Part shown: piece after piece, positions 1 through 11,300 of the stretch
Layout of the letters: each line of letters opens with the position of its first letter
Numbering within the stretch: position 1 is the first letter of the stretch
Assembly (NCBI GenBank): GCA_026874595.1
Contig: CM049314.1
Span: 57,212,300-57,276,299 of the forward strand
Origin: Sipunculus nudus
Lineage: Eukaryota; Annelida; Sipuncula; Golfingiida; Sipunculidae
Length of the DNA stretch: 64,000 bases
Direction of reading: 5' to 3'
Notes under the pieces: model-generated
What the model was told of the DNA's origin: nothing
Databases searched by the model: none
The model's input: only the letters and a program-made list of their open reading frames with translations
Translations under genes and position numbers: made by a program

Positions 1-1507
1 TTGCAATTACTGATGTTTTATGGATCTTTCATGGATTGCTGAAAATATATTTCAAATGACACCATGCAGTCACCATTGGGAATTTTTTAATTTCAATCAT
101 AAAAATGAAAATTAAATAATTAAATAAAATTGTTGTTTACTATAAGGAATTATGTGAAGCATTTAATGATAGACAAGGATGCAGTTGATCATATTAAATT
201 AATCTAAATTTTCAGGTATTTTCCAGGTGTTTAATTTGTGTGTTTATTTTTTATTACAAAATTTAAAAAATTGAAATATGTAAAAAATTTTAAAAAATTA
301 CTCAGACAAGTGCTCATTAAAGATGTCAATATGTTTGATTAATAACATTAAGACTCATGGCTGTATCAGCTGTTACATGATACTGAGTAAATAATCAAAA
401 TTTATATTTCTGATACCTTTATTTCAGTTAATAAAATTAAACATTCCCAAATCCAGCTTGCTCCTTGTATAATATATTGGTTTGTTTTGATCCTTGGGTT
501 ATTTTTAACACATGTTTTTGTTTCATAGCTGAGATTATTTTCTTTTTTTTCTGATACATATTAAAAAAAATATTCCATTGTGATAAAAAAATCGGATCTT
601 AAAGACAAGTTCTCATTATGATGTCTGTAATGTTAATAATTGTCATAAGTGTCTTGACAGTGATGTGAAAGTATTCAGAAGTGAATATAATAATTTTTTT
701 TTTTATAAATTAAAGCCATAAAACCAGGTAGTTACAATCATTATTTAAATTTGTGAACTTTGTATATCCTGGATTCTCAACAGTTTCGTTCGACTGAAAC
801 TGAATAAATATGAGACATTGAGTGAATACTTTATAATTGTATTCAAATATGATTAAAAAAAATCAATAGTTCGATAATGAAAATTTATACAAATACTAAT
901 ACAGGTAAAAAGAAAGAATTTGAGTGCAAATACTTTCAAAATTTATTCATTAATGCATTCATGATTATATATTATAATATTATTTTAATAATCATTTATT
1001 TCAATTATATTATTAAAAGAAATATTTTGGATGTTACTGTTAATATTTTTTTATTAAAATTATATTTTGCCCAATAATTCCAATTAATTTTTAATGAATA
1101 GTTTAACTCTCATATCAGATGTGCTAGTGGTACTTTTGGCTATGGGCAACTTGTAATTATTGAATAACAGTTAACTCCTTTGTAAAAAACATGCATGATA
1201 ATTAACATGACTTACAGTGGACATTTATTTCCTGTTACTAGTGTTAGTGCTGTGGATTAAATTTTCACAGCATGTACACATAAGCATTTCATCTGTTAAA
1301 ATCTGAAATTTGAAACCAATTGATCAAAAACTGTAGATATCATTCAAGTTTTCAAGCACCATGTCTTGACTCTTTTCATCAAGTCAGTGAAATGTGTGCT
1401 GGAAGAAGTGTTACATAACATGTTACATAAACGGTTCAACTTCTGACCTAGCTACTGGCTCTGTGATTGTCTGGGTCAGGCTGGGTCAGGCAAAAATTAC
1501 CAGAGAG

Positions 1508-1536
1508 CCTCTCTCTCTCTCTCTCTGGCAGTTTAG

Positions 1537-1601
<65 letters not shown>

Positions 1602-1660
1602 ACAGTCTAGCTCACTCTCTCTTGCTCTCTCTCTCTCTCTTTCTCTCCCTTTCTCTCTTA
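1508..1660 (+). repeat. Interrupted (CT)n microsatellite
   Basis: Long CT dinucleotide runs on the + strand with interruptions (ggcagtttag, ccatgacagtctag). The repeat produces a Ser-Leu open frame that is an artefact of its composition. It lies inside the rearranged repeat copy. Confidence 0.95.
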
Positions 1661-2474
1661 CCCCTAAGCCTCCCGTCCTCCCTGCACCCCATTCTGTTGA
1701 CAGGTTCTATAAACCAGATTAATTAGCTATGAATGTTGAAGCAATTTAGAAATGTGAATCAACTGAAATATTCCTATATATATATGTTATACTGTAAATG
1801 TGTAGTTACAACCTGGAAAAAATGATGTATTGAAAAAAAGGAATTAAGGCAAATCTTGTTAATTTTTCCTGGTTCAGTAGAATTGGAATTAAAATGATTT
1901 GCTTTGTTTCTCCACCTTTCTGCCTGCGTAAATATTTAATAATTATGAAAAAACTTTTTTCCCTGTAAACACATGAATTAAATTTCATATCTTGTATGAA
2001 TATGCAAGGGTGCTGTAACTCCCACCATCCCCTTCCCCCCACCCCATAGAGTCCTTGTTCTTTGGCACTGTGAACAATAGTTCTATTGATATTCCATAAA
2101 ATTTAATAATTAAAGATAATATATACAGAGAGACTGAGGCGTTGTACCTTCCATCATAACCCCTCCCTCCATCAATCCTTCCACCTGTTAAGTGGGGACT
2201 TTATGGCTACTGTATACATATGATAAAATAGAAAAATAGGTTTATTTAAATAATTGATCTCATTAGACAAATGTGTAAACTGTTGAACAGCTTATCAAAA
2301 AGGTAACCAATGGAAACCCATGGTCGGATCTCAAAGTATTATTTGCAACAATTTCTTCAATCATATCAACCAACCATGGCCAAGATTACCTTTTCCAATC
2401 AGACTTTATCTACTTGTCATAATATTTTAGATTTTAACCTTCCAGGTGTTTAAGTACTGTTGAATGTTTCATCC

Positions 2475-2527
2475 CCTCTCTCTGTAACTCTCTCTGTCTC
2501 TCTCTCTCTCTCTCCTTTTCTCTCTAC
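2475..2527 (+). repeat. Short (CT)n microsatellite
   Basis: CT-rich run (ctctctctgtaactctctct and so on) within the repeat copy, just before the block shared with 46110-46749. Confidence 0.85.
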
Positions 2528-3504
2528 ATCCACCTCCTTGCTGTGCTCACTGTTCCCTTCTCCAAATCCATCCCAATGTCAGCCTAAGTAAACAAGAACA
2601 AGATGAATCAGATGTATTCATACTTCAATATTTTGTATAACTATTCATCCATAGGTACCTATGTACAAGCCAGAAATTATGTCAATATTGTGTAAAATGT
2701 AGACATAGTGGGCATCAAAATAATGTACCTTGTCAAGACTGAAGAGATATTGTGTCATACAGTCACAAATTCATAAATCCCTTCATCAGCATAGTAAATC
2801 ATAACATTATATCTGTCAAATTGATATCTTGCAGACTTCCATACACTATAGATTCTTCAACAAATAGCCTTATCATCATTCTACTACTGCTTATTACTGC
2901 TGTCATTGCATTCATATTTGCTCATATATTTCGCAATTTTCAACCCCTCCTAAATAGATAAAAAATAAACCACTATATTTGACTCTATTAATCCATCAGT
3001 CAGGTTATTTCATTTATCATTTACTCACATATTACATTACATTCCTTTATAATAGCTCAACATGTCCATGATATTCATTAGCTTTATCGACTCGATATAG
3101 TATCATAGTGGAGAAACATTTATAGCCCAATCACGATCAGCTGAGCGCCGTGACCCATGGGTCCCTTGTTTTTTCATGTTTTTCCATTTGTGATTTTAAC
3201 ATATCCATATCATGATGGCCTCTTAATTTTTCCAGTAAACTTCATTGAAATGGAAGTGACACCACATGCTAAGAGATACATAAAAATTCTAAGCACAGAA
3301 CTCAATTGTTCCTGTCTTATACATCATTCCACAAAGGGAATGTCTCTTCTGTAAAATATGATACCTTAATTATTTTCAGAATTTCATAATTAACCTTAAG
3401 TCATAGTACATATAGCTTTTTTATTATGCAGCAGACATACATTGCAGTTGTTCTAGATCTCCACTCTTGTAACTGCTGAAAGGTTTTCTGGGTTCACCTT
3501 TCCA

Positions 3505-3700
3505 GGGTGTACACAGAGCAAAGAATTGTAATCTGAGCAGTGAGAGCATGGTATCGCATTGTGCATCCAGCTCCAATTTTTTAACACCAGGACACCCACT
3601 TTCATAGGTCTGATACATGGCCCTGTGACAGGAATGGTGTTATCAGACAAATAGGAGGAATTGTCACATGTTTTAAATTTGGAGCTGGATGTATAATGTC
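3505..3700. mobile_element. Decayed copy of palindromic MITE (family of 39783-40104)
   Basis: Contains gtacacagagcaaagaattg, gcattgtgcatccagctcca and the inverted partner ttggagctggatg around a centre with acaccaggacacccac, matching the copies at 12825 and 39783. The outer terminal inverted repeats are degraded (a trace at 3427, gcagcagaca). Confidence 0.6.
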
Positions 3701-4610
3701 ATCCATTTGTCTTCATTTGCTTGAAATGATTCAAAGTGTGTCTTAAGTGGACATTTCCCACATTACCTTATAAATTGGAAGAATTTGACATGATCCTGGG
3801 AAATTTTTGTGAAGGCTCTATCTCAGTGCCATCTAACAGAAATTATGCTGATGAACTCTGCCCATGGAAAACCTTTCCATGACGAACCCAGTCAAAGTCA
3901 TGTGCACCTAGCTATCCATTGATAAACAGGTATAATGCTAAAATATGTGAATTGGCCCAGTGAATTACAGCTCCAATCTGAACACAGTAACTGTTTTATT
4001 TCACAGACCTGCAAGAACTGTAAATATATCCATGTGGTAATATAGATTTATGAATTTTTTATTATGCTGGTCTTTTCATGTTGTCTCCTCATAAATTATT
4101 CTCTTTTTTGCCTTTCCTCTAAGTAACAAGATAGATTGCCACTCTTTGTTTGGTTGGTATGAATGTGTCGATACATATTTGTGTCCTTTCTACTCAAGCA
4201 GCATGTACAAAGTTGATTACATTGACATAAAATAAAATTCCATATCAAGATCCAAGTCTTGAAAATGGATAAAGTTGCTTTTAATCTCTACTGTCTGTGT
4301 ATATTAGTTTATAATACTTATAATATATATAATACCTGTGAGTACAAGTTTAAATGAAACAGGTATGATAAAGTAATACGGATTTATTGCAGTGTGCCTC
4401 ATAAATTCTCTAGAAAGAAACCTAGCTTATTTGGCTTTTTGCCTCCTCGGCCCAGCTGTCAAAAGAACTGTTGCAAATATGTGTAGCATGGGAAAGTATA
4501 CGACAGCTATAAGCATGTGTAACAAAATATATTTTATGGTATGGATGCATGGGCCTGGGTTTTGAAATATTTAGACAAGTTCTTTTACATTCCTAATTAC
4601 AGTATTTTAC

Positions 4611-5282
4611 TGTGTAGATAGAGTGGACCTGTATTTTGAGATCAGTATTTATGTTGCACCTTGCAATATGGATGTGTCTTGAGCTGTGTTTTGAGAGTGT
4701 TATTTATTGTGTTTTGCAATATAGATGAAACTGAACTCTTCTTTGAGATGCTTAATTGTGGTACTTTACAGTGTGGATGGAGCAGATCAGTATTTTAGAA
4801 TACCATTAATGTGTTTTTTATTATGGATTGAGTTGATCTGTTTTAAGATTATTACACTTTATTTTGCAGTATGGGTGGAGCTGACCTGTATTTTTTTTTT
4901 TTGCAGTATGGATTGATTGACCTGTGTTTTAATATTGTCATTTGTATTTTGCAGTATGGATTGAATGACCTGTGTTTTAATATTGTCATTTGTATTTTGC
5001 AGTATGGATAAAGCTGACCTGTGTTTTGAGATTGTTATTTGTATTTTGCAGTATGGATGGAGCCGACCTGTGTTTTGAGATTGTTATTTGTATTTTGCAG
5101 TATGGATGGAGCTGACCTGTGTTTTGAGATTGTTATTTGTATTTTGCAGTATGGATCGAGCTGACCTGTGTTTTGAGATTGTTAATTCTATTTTGCAGTA
5201 TGGATTGAGCTGAATGTATTTTGAAATTGTTATTTGTATTTTGCAGTTTGAATGGAGCTTACCTATGTTTTGTATTTTGCAG
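4611..5282 (+). repeat. Tandem array of duplicated 3' splice site plus exon start (14 units)
   Basis: Units begin at 4611, 4667, 4720, 4772, 4822, 4870, 4907, 4955, 5003, 5052, 5101, 5150, 5199 and 5247, and the true exon begins at 5283. The usual period is 48-49 bp, with two short units (37 bp at 4870, 36 bp at 5247) and longer ones (50-56 bp) at the 5' end. Each unit is an intron end (atttgtattttgcag) followed by about 36 nt matching the coding start of the exon (tatggatggagctgacctg then tgttttgagattgtta). Units 5003-5150 are almost identical; units 5' of 4870 are increasingly decayed, and some have lost the AG. Ten units keep a usable AG after a T-rich run. Most would read into a stop within about 20 codons because 49 is not a multiple of three. 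Confidence 0.93.
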
Positions 5283-5360
5283 TATGGATGGAGCTGACCT
5301 ATGTTTTGAGATTGTTAAGCGGGCGTCCTCAGGGTTTGTGTACAGTGAAGCAGTTGCAGG
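5283..5360 (+). CDS. CASK: CASK exon: kinase hinge and helix D
   Basis: A 78-nt exon, preceded by ttttgcag and followed by gtgagt. It begins with the third base of a split codon (T, completing the Phe of the family's FMDGAD), then encodes 25 residues, [13 protein letters not shown] then [12 protein letters not shown], and ends with GG. With the next exon's first G this makes Gly before HYLRQ. In the kinase fold this is the hinge and helix D, next to the nucleotide pocket. The exon start is duplicated many times just upstream (see array 4611-5282), so the choice of acceptor matters. I chose 5283 because only this copy continues into the conserved [12 protein letters not shown] sequence and a donor site. 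The AG at 5246 would also be in frame. Confidence 0.93.
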
Positions 5361-8300
5361 GTGAGTAGAAGTCTATAAAGTTATTCATATGTGTAAATTC
5401 TATTGACTTTGTATCAGGCTTTTGTGATTAATCAGCACTATATTATTTATACACAGAGTGAACATTCACTGATAACTTACATGACTTAACACCAACATGA
5501 CCACCATCAGTCATGGATAGCATGATACACACCTTTATCTGTGGGGGTAAAATTCCATACATATGCCAGGAGATTCACCAGTATACTGAGTCAAAGAACA
5601 ATTGTCTTACTTCATTTTAGGTCTCATTAGAATGTAAACAGACAAATGTACTTGTTGGTCCATTAAATCAGGAAAGACATGATGAACCTTGTCTAAGTAG
5701 TCAGGAATTGTCTAAAAATAAAATGAAAAGTTTGTTTCCTCCTCGAGATTTTCATTGTAGTTTTCAACATGACTGTTTCTGTTACTCAGACATCATTGAT
5801 AGGCTGTCTTATGCTGGGGGACAAATGTTTTTCACTTTCAGGTATTTTGTTTTCTATAATGTGTATAAATATATCTCGTTTTCAGCAGGTTGGATTTAAT
5901 TGTCAGCTCTAAGAAAACCATAATATTCTGAACAGTAGCAATATAACTTACACTGACAATAAATCCACTAAAAGCACTATCCAGTTTTTCTATTCTGACA
6001 GGTAAATCAGCTGTTCTTATATAATATAATTAAATCCTTAACTTTAACCACCCAGTGTTATTTAATAATTATTATAGTCTTATTCTGTATACAAGGAATA
6101 TGAGTAACCGAAGGTTGTTAATTAAATTACTGTCTGTTTACTGTATATAAGTATTATAAATATTATTTGAAGATTTATCACTAATAATCTCTGGATTTAA
6201 ACAGTAAATTATCCTCTTAGTTACCCAGAGTACTCCTCTGTGCCACTGTTTTAGGTCCTGAATTGTCAGGAGTAATACCAGCTTTGTCCCAAAGGGGGTC
6301 ATTTTCCATATTTGCCCATAAATCCTGAGGAATTTGACATTATTTTGGGAGGGATGTCTAGCTGTGCCGTCTTTCAGAAATGATGCCTTTGTAATGCAAA
6401 GATATCATATAAAGCACTTTCTGTCATATTTGCAATGAAACTGGTTTTCAGGTGTGAAACAATTAACAGGTAATAAGCTAGTTAAAATAACAACTAGACT
6501 TCTTGTAACTGTTATACAACAGTTACAGTTTTCCACCTATCCCCCAACCCCCACAGCTCATCAAAATAATTCATCCATAGTAAGGCACATCTTGGGTAAG
6601 AATCAATGAAATTGTACCAAAAAAAAGATGCAGAATAATAACAGGAAAAAACAAATATCCGCACCTAAAAACAGGAGTAGATACTAATGCCAAAAAAATA
6701 TCTTCACCTATGGATAAGTGCAGATAATTATGTGAGAGTAGTAGACATGCAAATGAAGCCAGTATATGAAGCTATTTTAGGTATGTTTGTACCAAAAAAA
6801 TATGATATTTGGTAGACATGAGCAGTGAGAGCTACTACAGACTTTGCGGTCGAGCCAGACCAATCAGGAAACAATTCATCAATGCCCAGACACGTTTGAC
6901 CTTCCTCGCAGGTGCGTTGCCACTAATACAGACCTGAGTACATTCTGGGTTTAGTTGCTGTCGCAATAAAAACAGTACATCGACATCGAGGTGGATGTGG
7001 ATGCAGCCATTGAGTCTGGTTTCCCAGCTGCTCTGATCGGCAAAGTGCACACCAGAGATCAAAGTCAGCTTGTTTGGCAAACAGCCTTTTAAATGGTTTC
7101 CTAATATCGCTTTATCTTCTTTAAATGTTTGTTGTTGTCATGTAACTTGTCCATGATTTTAAGGTCCGTTTAGAGCCAAGAGTCCTCTGGGGTATCCCCA
7201 GTTGTTCTTTATTTTTTTACACGAATGCACCAGTAACCAGGATAAACATTTAAATCAACCACTTCCTGTTGGAATAACTGCTGCATATTCAAACTTGAAT
7301 ATATGATGGCTTTTATAATGTTGTCTATTCGAACTCTCGAGCTGACTGTTTCAACTTATATGATGACAAGAACAAGCATAAGAAATTGAAAAAGCGGTGC
7401 CCTATAGTGATCACCGTGTCCGTCTGTCCATCTGTCCTTCCTTCCGTCAGTCAGTGACACTTTCTTTTGTGCATGATATCCCAAAGAGAATACAATAAAT
7501 CTTTTTCAAAATCTACAGGGATGATTAGTTCCTAGGAGGGATCTGCCCCTATCAAATTTCAGACCAACCAAAAATTCAATATGGCTGCCAGAGCACAATT
7601 GGTGAATTTTTTTTCATGCAAAAAGAGACTACAGTTTCTCCGGAAGGATGTTTGCCATATAGAGATTCCTACATCGCCACAAAAGCTGTGCTACTATCAT
7701 CTTACACCTATTCACTCTTCAGGGCCCTCTTGAGGACCATCGTCTGATAACATCTACTTAAATTCAAGAATTTCAGTTGTTCTTTAATGTCAAGGAATTA
7801 TAATTTATTAACTCTTGTTCTTCCTTAGTTTCAAGAAATTTCACTTGTGTCTACCCTCAAGTCTTGAATAAAAATACAGATTAATTAAATACACAGTCTT
7901 ACCTGATCAATGCTAACAATCATATCAAAACACCAATTAAAGTTAATTTTACATCCATAGTTAACAGGTCATGCCATATCTTAATGATAATTAACAATGA
8001 TTTTTTTCCCTCCTACAGTGTATTTCTGGTTCACAGAAAAAAGTTAGGGGACAAAGGATACATATTGTTTTTCACCCAAGATATGTTTATTTATAGTGAA
8101 ATGTACCTAATTTGATAATCAGCTCCACCTGGTGTGTATTCCCTGAAAACTGAAAAAAATGTTCATTCCATCAGACATCTGTGTTGGCTTTGTCTTTGCA
8201 AAGTATATCAAAATGTCAATAGAAGGAAAAAGGTACGTCAGACCGTACCCATACCAGCAAATAATCTGGATAGCAGATCAGTTTACTCTAGGACACTTCT

Positions 8301-11300
8301 CCGCATCAGTTCAGTTTTCTGTAGACAGCTTAAAAAGCAGTCTACTGTCTTTCAGTTTACTTTATTCCGGTTTACAGTAAATGGACTTAAGTAAACTGAA
8401 CTACTGTAGTCCAGTTTACAGTAAACCAGTTCCTAGTGCATACAGGCAAATCTGTTTCTATTCTTTTTTAAGGCCAGCTTAGCTACTATTCGACCTAATT
8501 CTTCATCTGAAATATCACATGTTTGCAGCACAGTAAATTGGAATAACAACCAAGTACAGGCAGCAAACTTCTGTTTTATCAACTTAACTAGTTTGGGCTG
8601 AACCTAATGCAGAAATGTCCTAATATTCCTGGGAATTGATTCATGTATTATTAACAAGAACAGGGTTCAGTGTAACATCATGGAATTTCATCAAAAGTCA
8701 TGGAATTAAATATGATAACTGGGGAAAGTTATTGAAAAGTCAATGAAGGACAGTTCAGGTGACCATAGCTGATAATCAGGTTGAAAAGGTTTGGCATCAA
8801 TTGCTTTAAGATTCAACATTTACTCAGTTCATAGTTAACATTCATTGTCTTAAGGTACTGATGTGTATGCATATACATTTTATCATTGCTTGCTTTCAGT
8901 CAAATTTTTATCTATGTTAGTTTCAGCTAAGTTATAAAATGAGATTGTGATTCAAAGGCCATGTGTTTAAAGTTTGTGTGAATTTTCCAACTGAAAGTCA
9001 GTGAAATTTTTTACAGGATAATGCTTAAAACCCTGATGAAATAAACTGGCAAATACAATAAATGAAGAATTACTATTTTAATTCTTGACAGCACTGTTTT
9101 TCAACCACTGTTTTCATTGCTGTAAATCTATACAATGTTAAGAAGTGCTTTGCCAATAAATTGCACCCATTTATACTGACACAAATTTTGATTTACTGTT
9201 TATTAAAACAGCTAGACATAGATATAATATATAAAATACAAATAAATAGATCCTAATAAGTCTGAAGCTAATGCTTTCATGAATAGATTTCCTGGTCATA
9301 AATTGTTTGTAAAGCCTTAGCAGTTTAATTAGGGCCCCGCTTGAAAAGCGGGTGCCCTATAGTAATCAACCTTTCCGTCTGTCTGTCTGTCTGTCTAGCT
9401 GTTTGTCTTTCCACAAATTCTTTTCCATATGATAACTCCAGTTAGGATTGACGGATTGTGTTCAAACCTGACATATGTATTAACCATCAATTAAGGAAGA
9501 TCCCTATCGATTTTGGGGTCTGGAGGTCAAAGGTCAAAAAAGTTATTCACAGTTTGGTGTTAAATTGTAGGTCCCTTTTACAGCAGGGCAGAAATCATAA
9601 TTGTAACCATAAATGTTTGGTCCACCTTAACAGTAGGACAGGTCCTCATGTCAACAGCAACGAGGCATGATATATGGTCATAGTCAGCCATTTTTCTGTA
9701 AGTTATACGGTATAAACCATTACTTAACACCTAGTAGGGTTGCGCTCTCTTAGCAAATATGTATGCAAAAGGACACACATTGTTAACACAATAACTCGTA
9801 AAAAGTATTTCATATAAGGTCCCCAGAGTCACGGCAGTGATGGACCTTTTGATGGGCTACATCATGTATGAAGATGGGTGACCTTGATGAATTTTTCAAG
9901 GTCACAGAGGTGATAATGCTAAAATGATGTTAACCAAGTAGCTGGCAAATAATTTGACTAACACTCACTGAATTTGCACCAGTAATGTTTGTTATGAAGG
10001 GCTAGGTCAAGTTTGAAGATAGATGACCTTGACAGAGGCGATAATTCTCAAATGATGTTAAAGTTATAACTTGCAAAGAATTTGATGAACAATCAAATTC
10101 GTTTCTGCATAACAACTCCCTTAACATATGATGGATAGGATTCAAAACATAATGTATCACCCATGGCCTAAGAGAAGCTTATTGATATTTGGGTCAGAAG
10201 GAAAAACAAAGTAACACACAGTTTGGTGTTCAGTTGCTGGTGTCTCCTTCAGCAGGCCAGAAATGGATGAATCTTTTTCGAGTGTACAGCGGCATTACAT
10301 TTTCACAGCATATTTTGTACAGACAATTTGAAGATTCCCCAGAAAAGGATACACTGGCCCAACACACCACAGTGGCTCTCATTTAGACCATGTTTGGACA
10401 AATCTATCTCCAATTCCATCATCTCAAGGAATTTGGACCTATTATAGTGACCATCAACAAATTTACATTGATATTCATATGTAGCCATTCTACACAACAC
10501 AGCGCATCTGTAGACCCAAGCCCAAGAACAGCTGAATCTCAGTTCAAGAGAATGACCATTTTATCACTACTAACCAGCAGCTGACTCTCTCTAATACTAC
10601 AAGGTTCATGTACAGACTCAAGCCTCACATATAATAAGGCCAATTTAACATACAAATACTTGAAAAATATTTGACACATGCAGCCAAGACTTCAACCAAG
10701 AATAATTGGCACAGGTAATACACAAATACAGAAACTAAAAATGCATGCAGTTCTTTTATATCATTATTTTGATAGCTTTGAACATTTTCACTTTACCATA
10801 TCTTTTCTTCCAGTTTATACATGTCAGCTGTTCTTTAAGGATCTTTAATTTTCAAATATCACTCTATCAGCCCATGCTACCAAAGTACACCAAAATCACA
10901 GTACTACAATTTATAATGACTGCATCTTTTGCCGGGCCCTTCCTGACCTGTCAGTTTTGTAGTTCAAGAAAAAAAATTTACATTTTTGTGTGATTAAATA
11001 TATCCTGTATAAATTTTTGAAACTTTAATGAGAAATGTATGCATTAATGCATGTGATTTCCTATTAGAAAATGACCAATGTTCAGAAACAATGGAAGCCT
11101 TTGGAAATCTTTGCCAAGAAAAGATGCAGGCACAAGTCAAGAGTGATAAAGACGAATTTGCCTGTGTAAATCCAGCATATTTGTCTTATTTGAAAACATA
11201 GATTTCTCATTGATGTAAACTGTATTGGCTTTTGGTAGCATAGTTTATTCCACAAAATTAGTCTTTTTCCAATGTTTAAATCTTCAATTTGGAAATCGTC

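Larger units (their letters stand above)
1..3170 (+). mobile_element. Dominant repeat family, copy 1 (5' cut by window, rearranged)
   Basis: Positions 1-1120 match copies at 34830-35520 and 55610-56290 (shared accatgcagtcacc, aaagccataaaaccaggta). Positions 1240-1370 match another internal part (ttttcacagcatg then gttttcaagcaccatg). 2523-3170 matches 46110-46749 nearly base for base. The copy ends in the family's terminus, cagctgagcgccgtgaccca then tgggtcccttgtt. No open frame of substance. The order of blocks differs from the full copies, so this is a rearranged or composite copy. Confidence 0.75.
1..5282 (+). other. CASK intron upstream of exon 5283 (3' part)
   Basis: No coding exon was recognised. 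I looked for the preceding CASK exon (ending before FMDGAD) and did not find it. Contents: a mosaic copy of the dominant ~2.6 kb repeat (1-3170) with CT microsatellites, a decayed palindromic MITE (about 3505-3700), AT-rich sequence without visible structure at 3700-4600, then the exon-start array. Confidence 0.75.

Noticed and set aside
1394-1726. 110-codon + strand open frame of Ser-Leu repeats
   Set aside because: Translation of a CT microsatellite; low-complexity artefact.
4725-4916. Open frame within the splice-acceptor array
   Set aside because: Product of the exon-derived repeat units; not an extra CASK exon because it lacks the downstream conserved sequence and a donor.
6835-7080. 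81-codon - strand open frame in a locally CpG-richer stretch
   Set aside because: No domain recognised and no flanking splice signals that stand out; kept only as unassigned intron.
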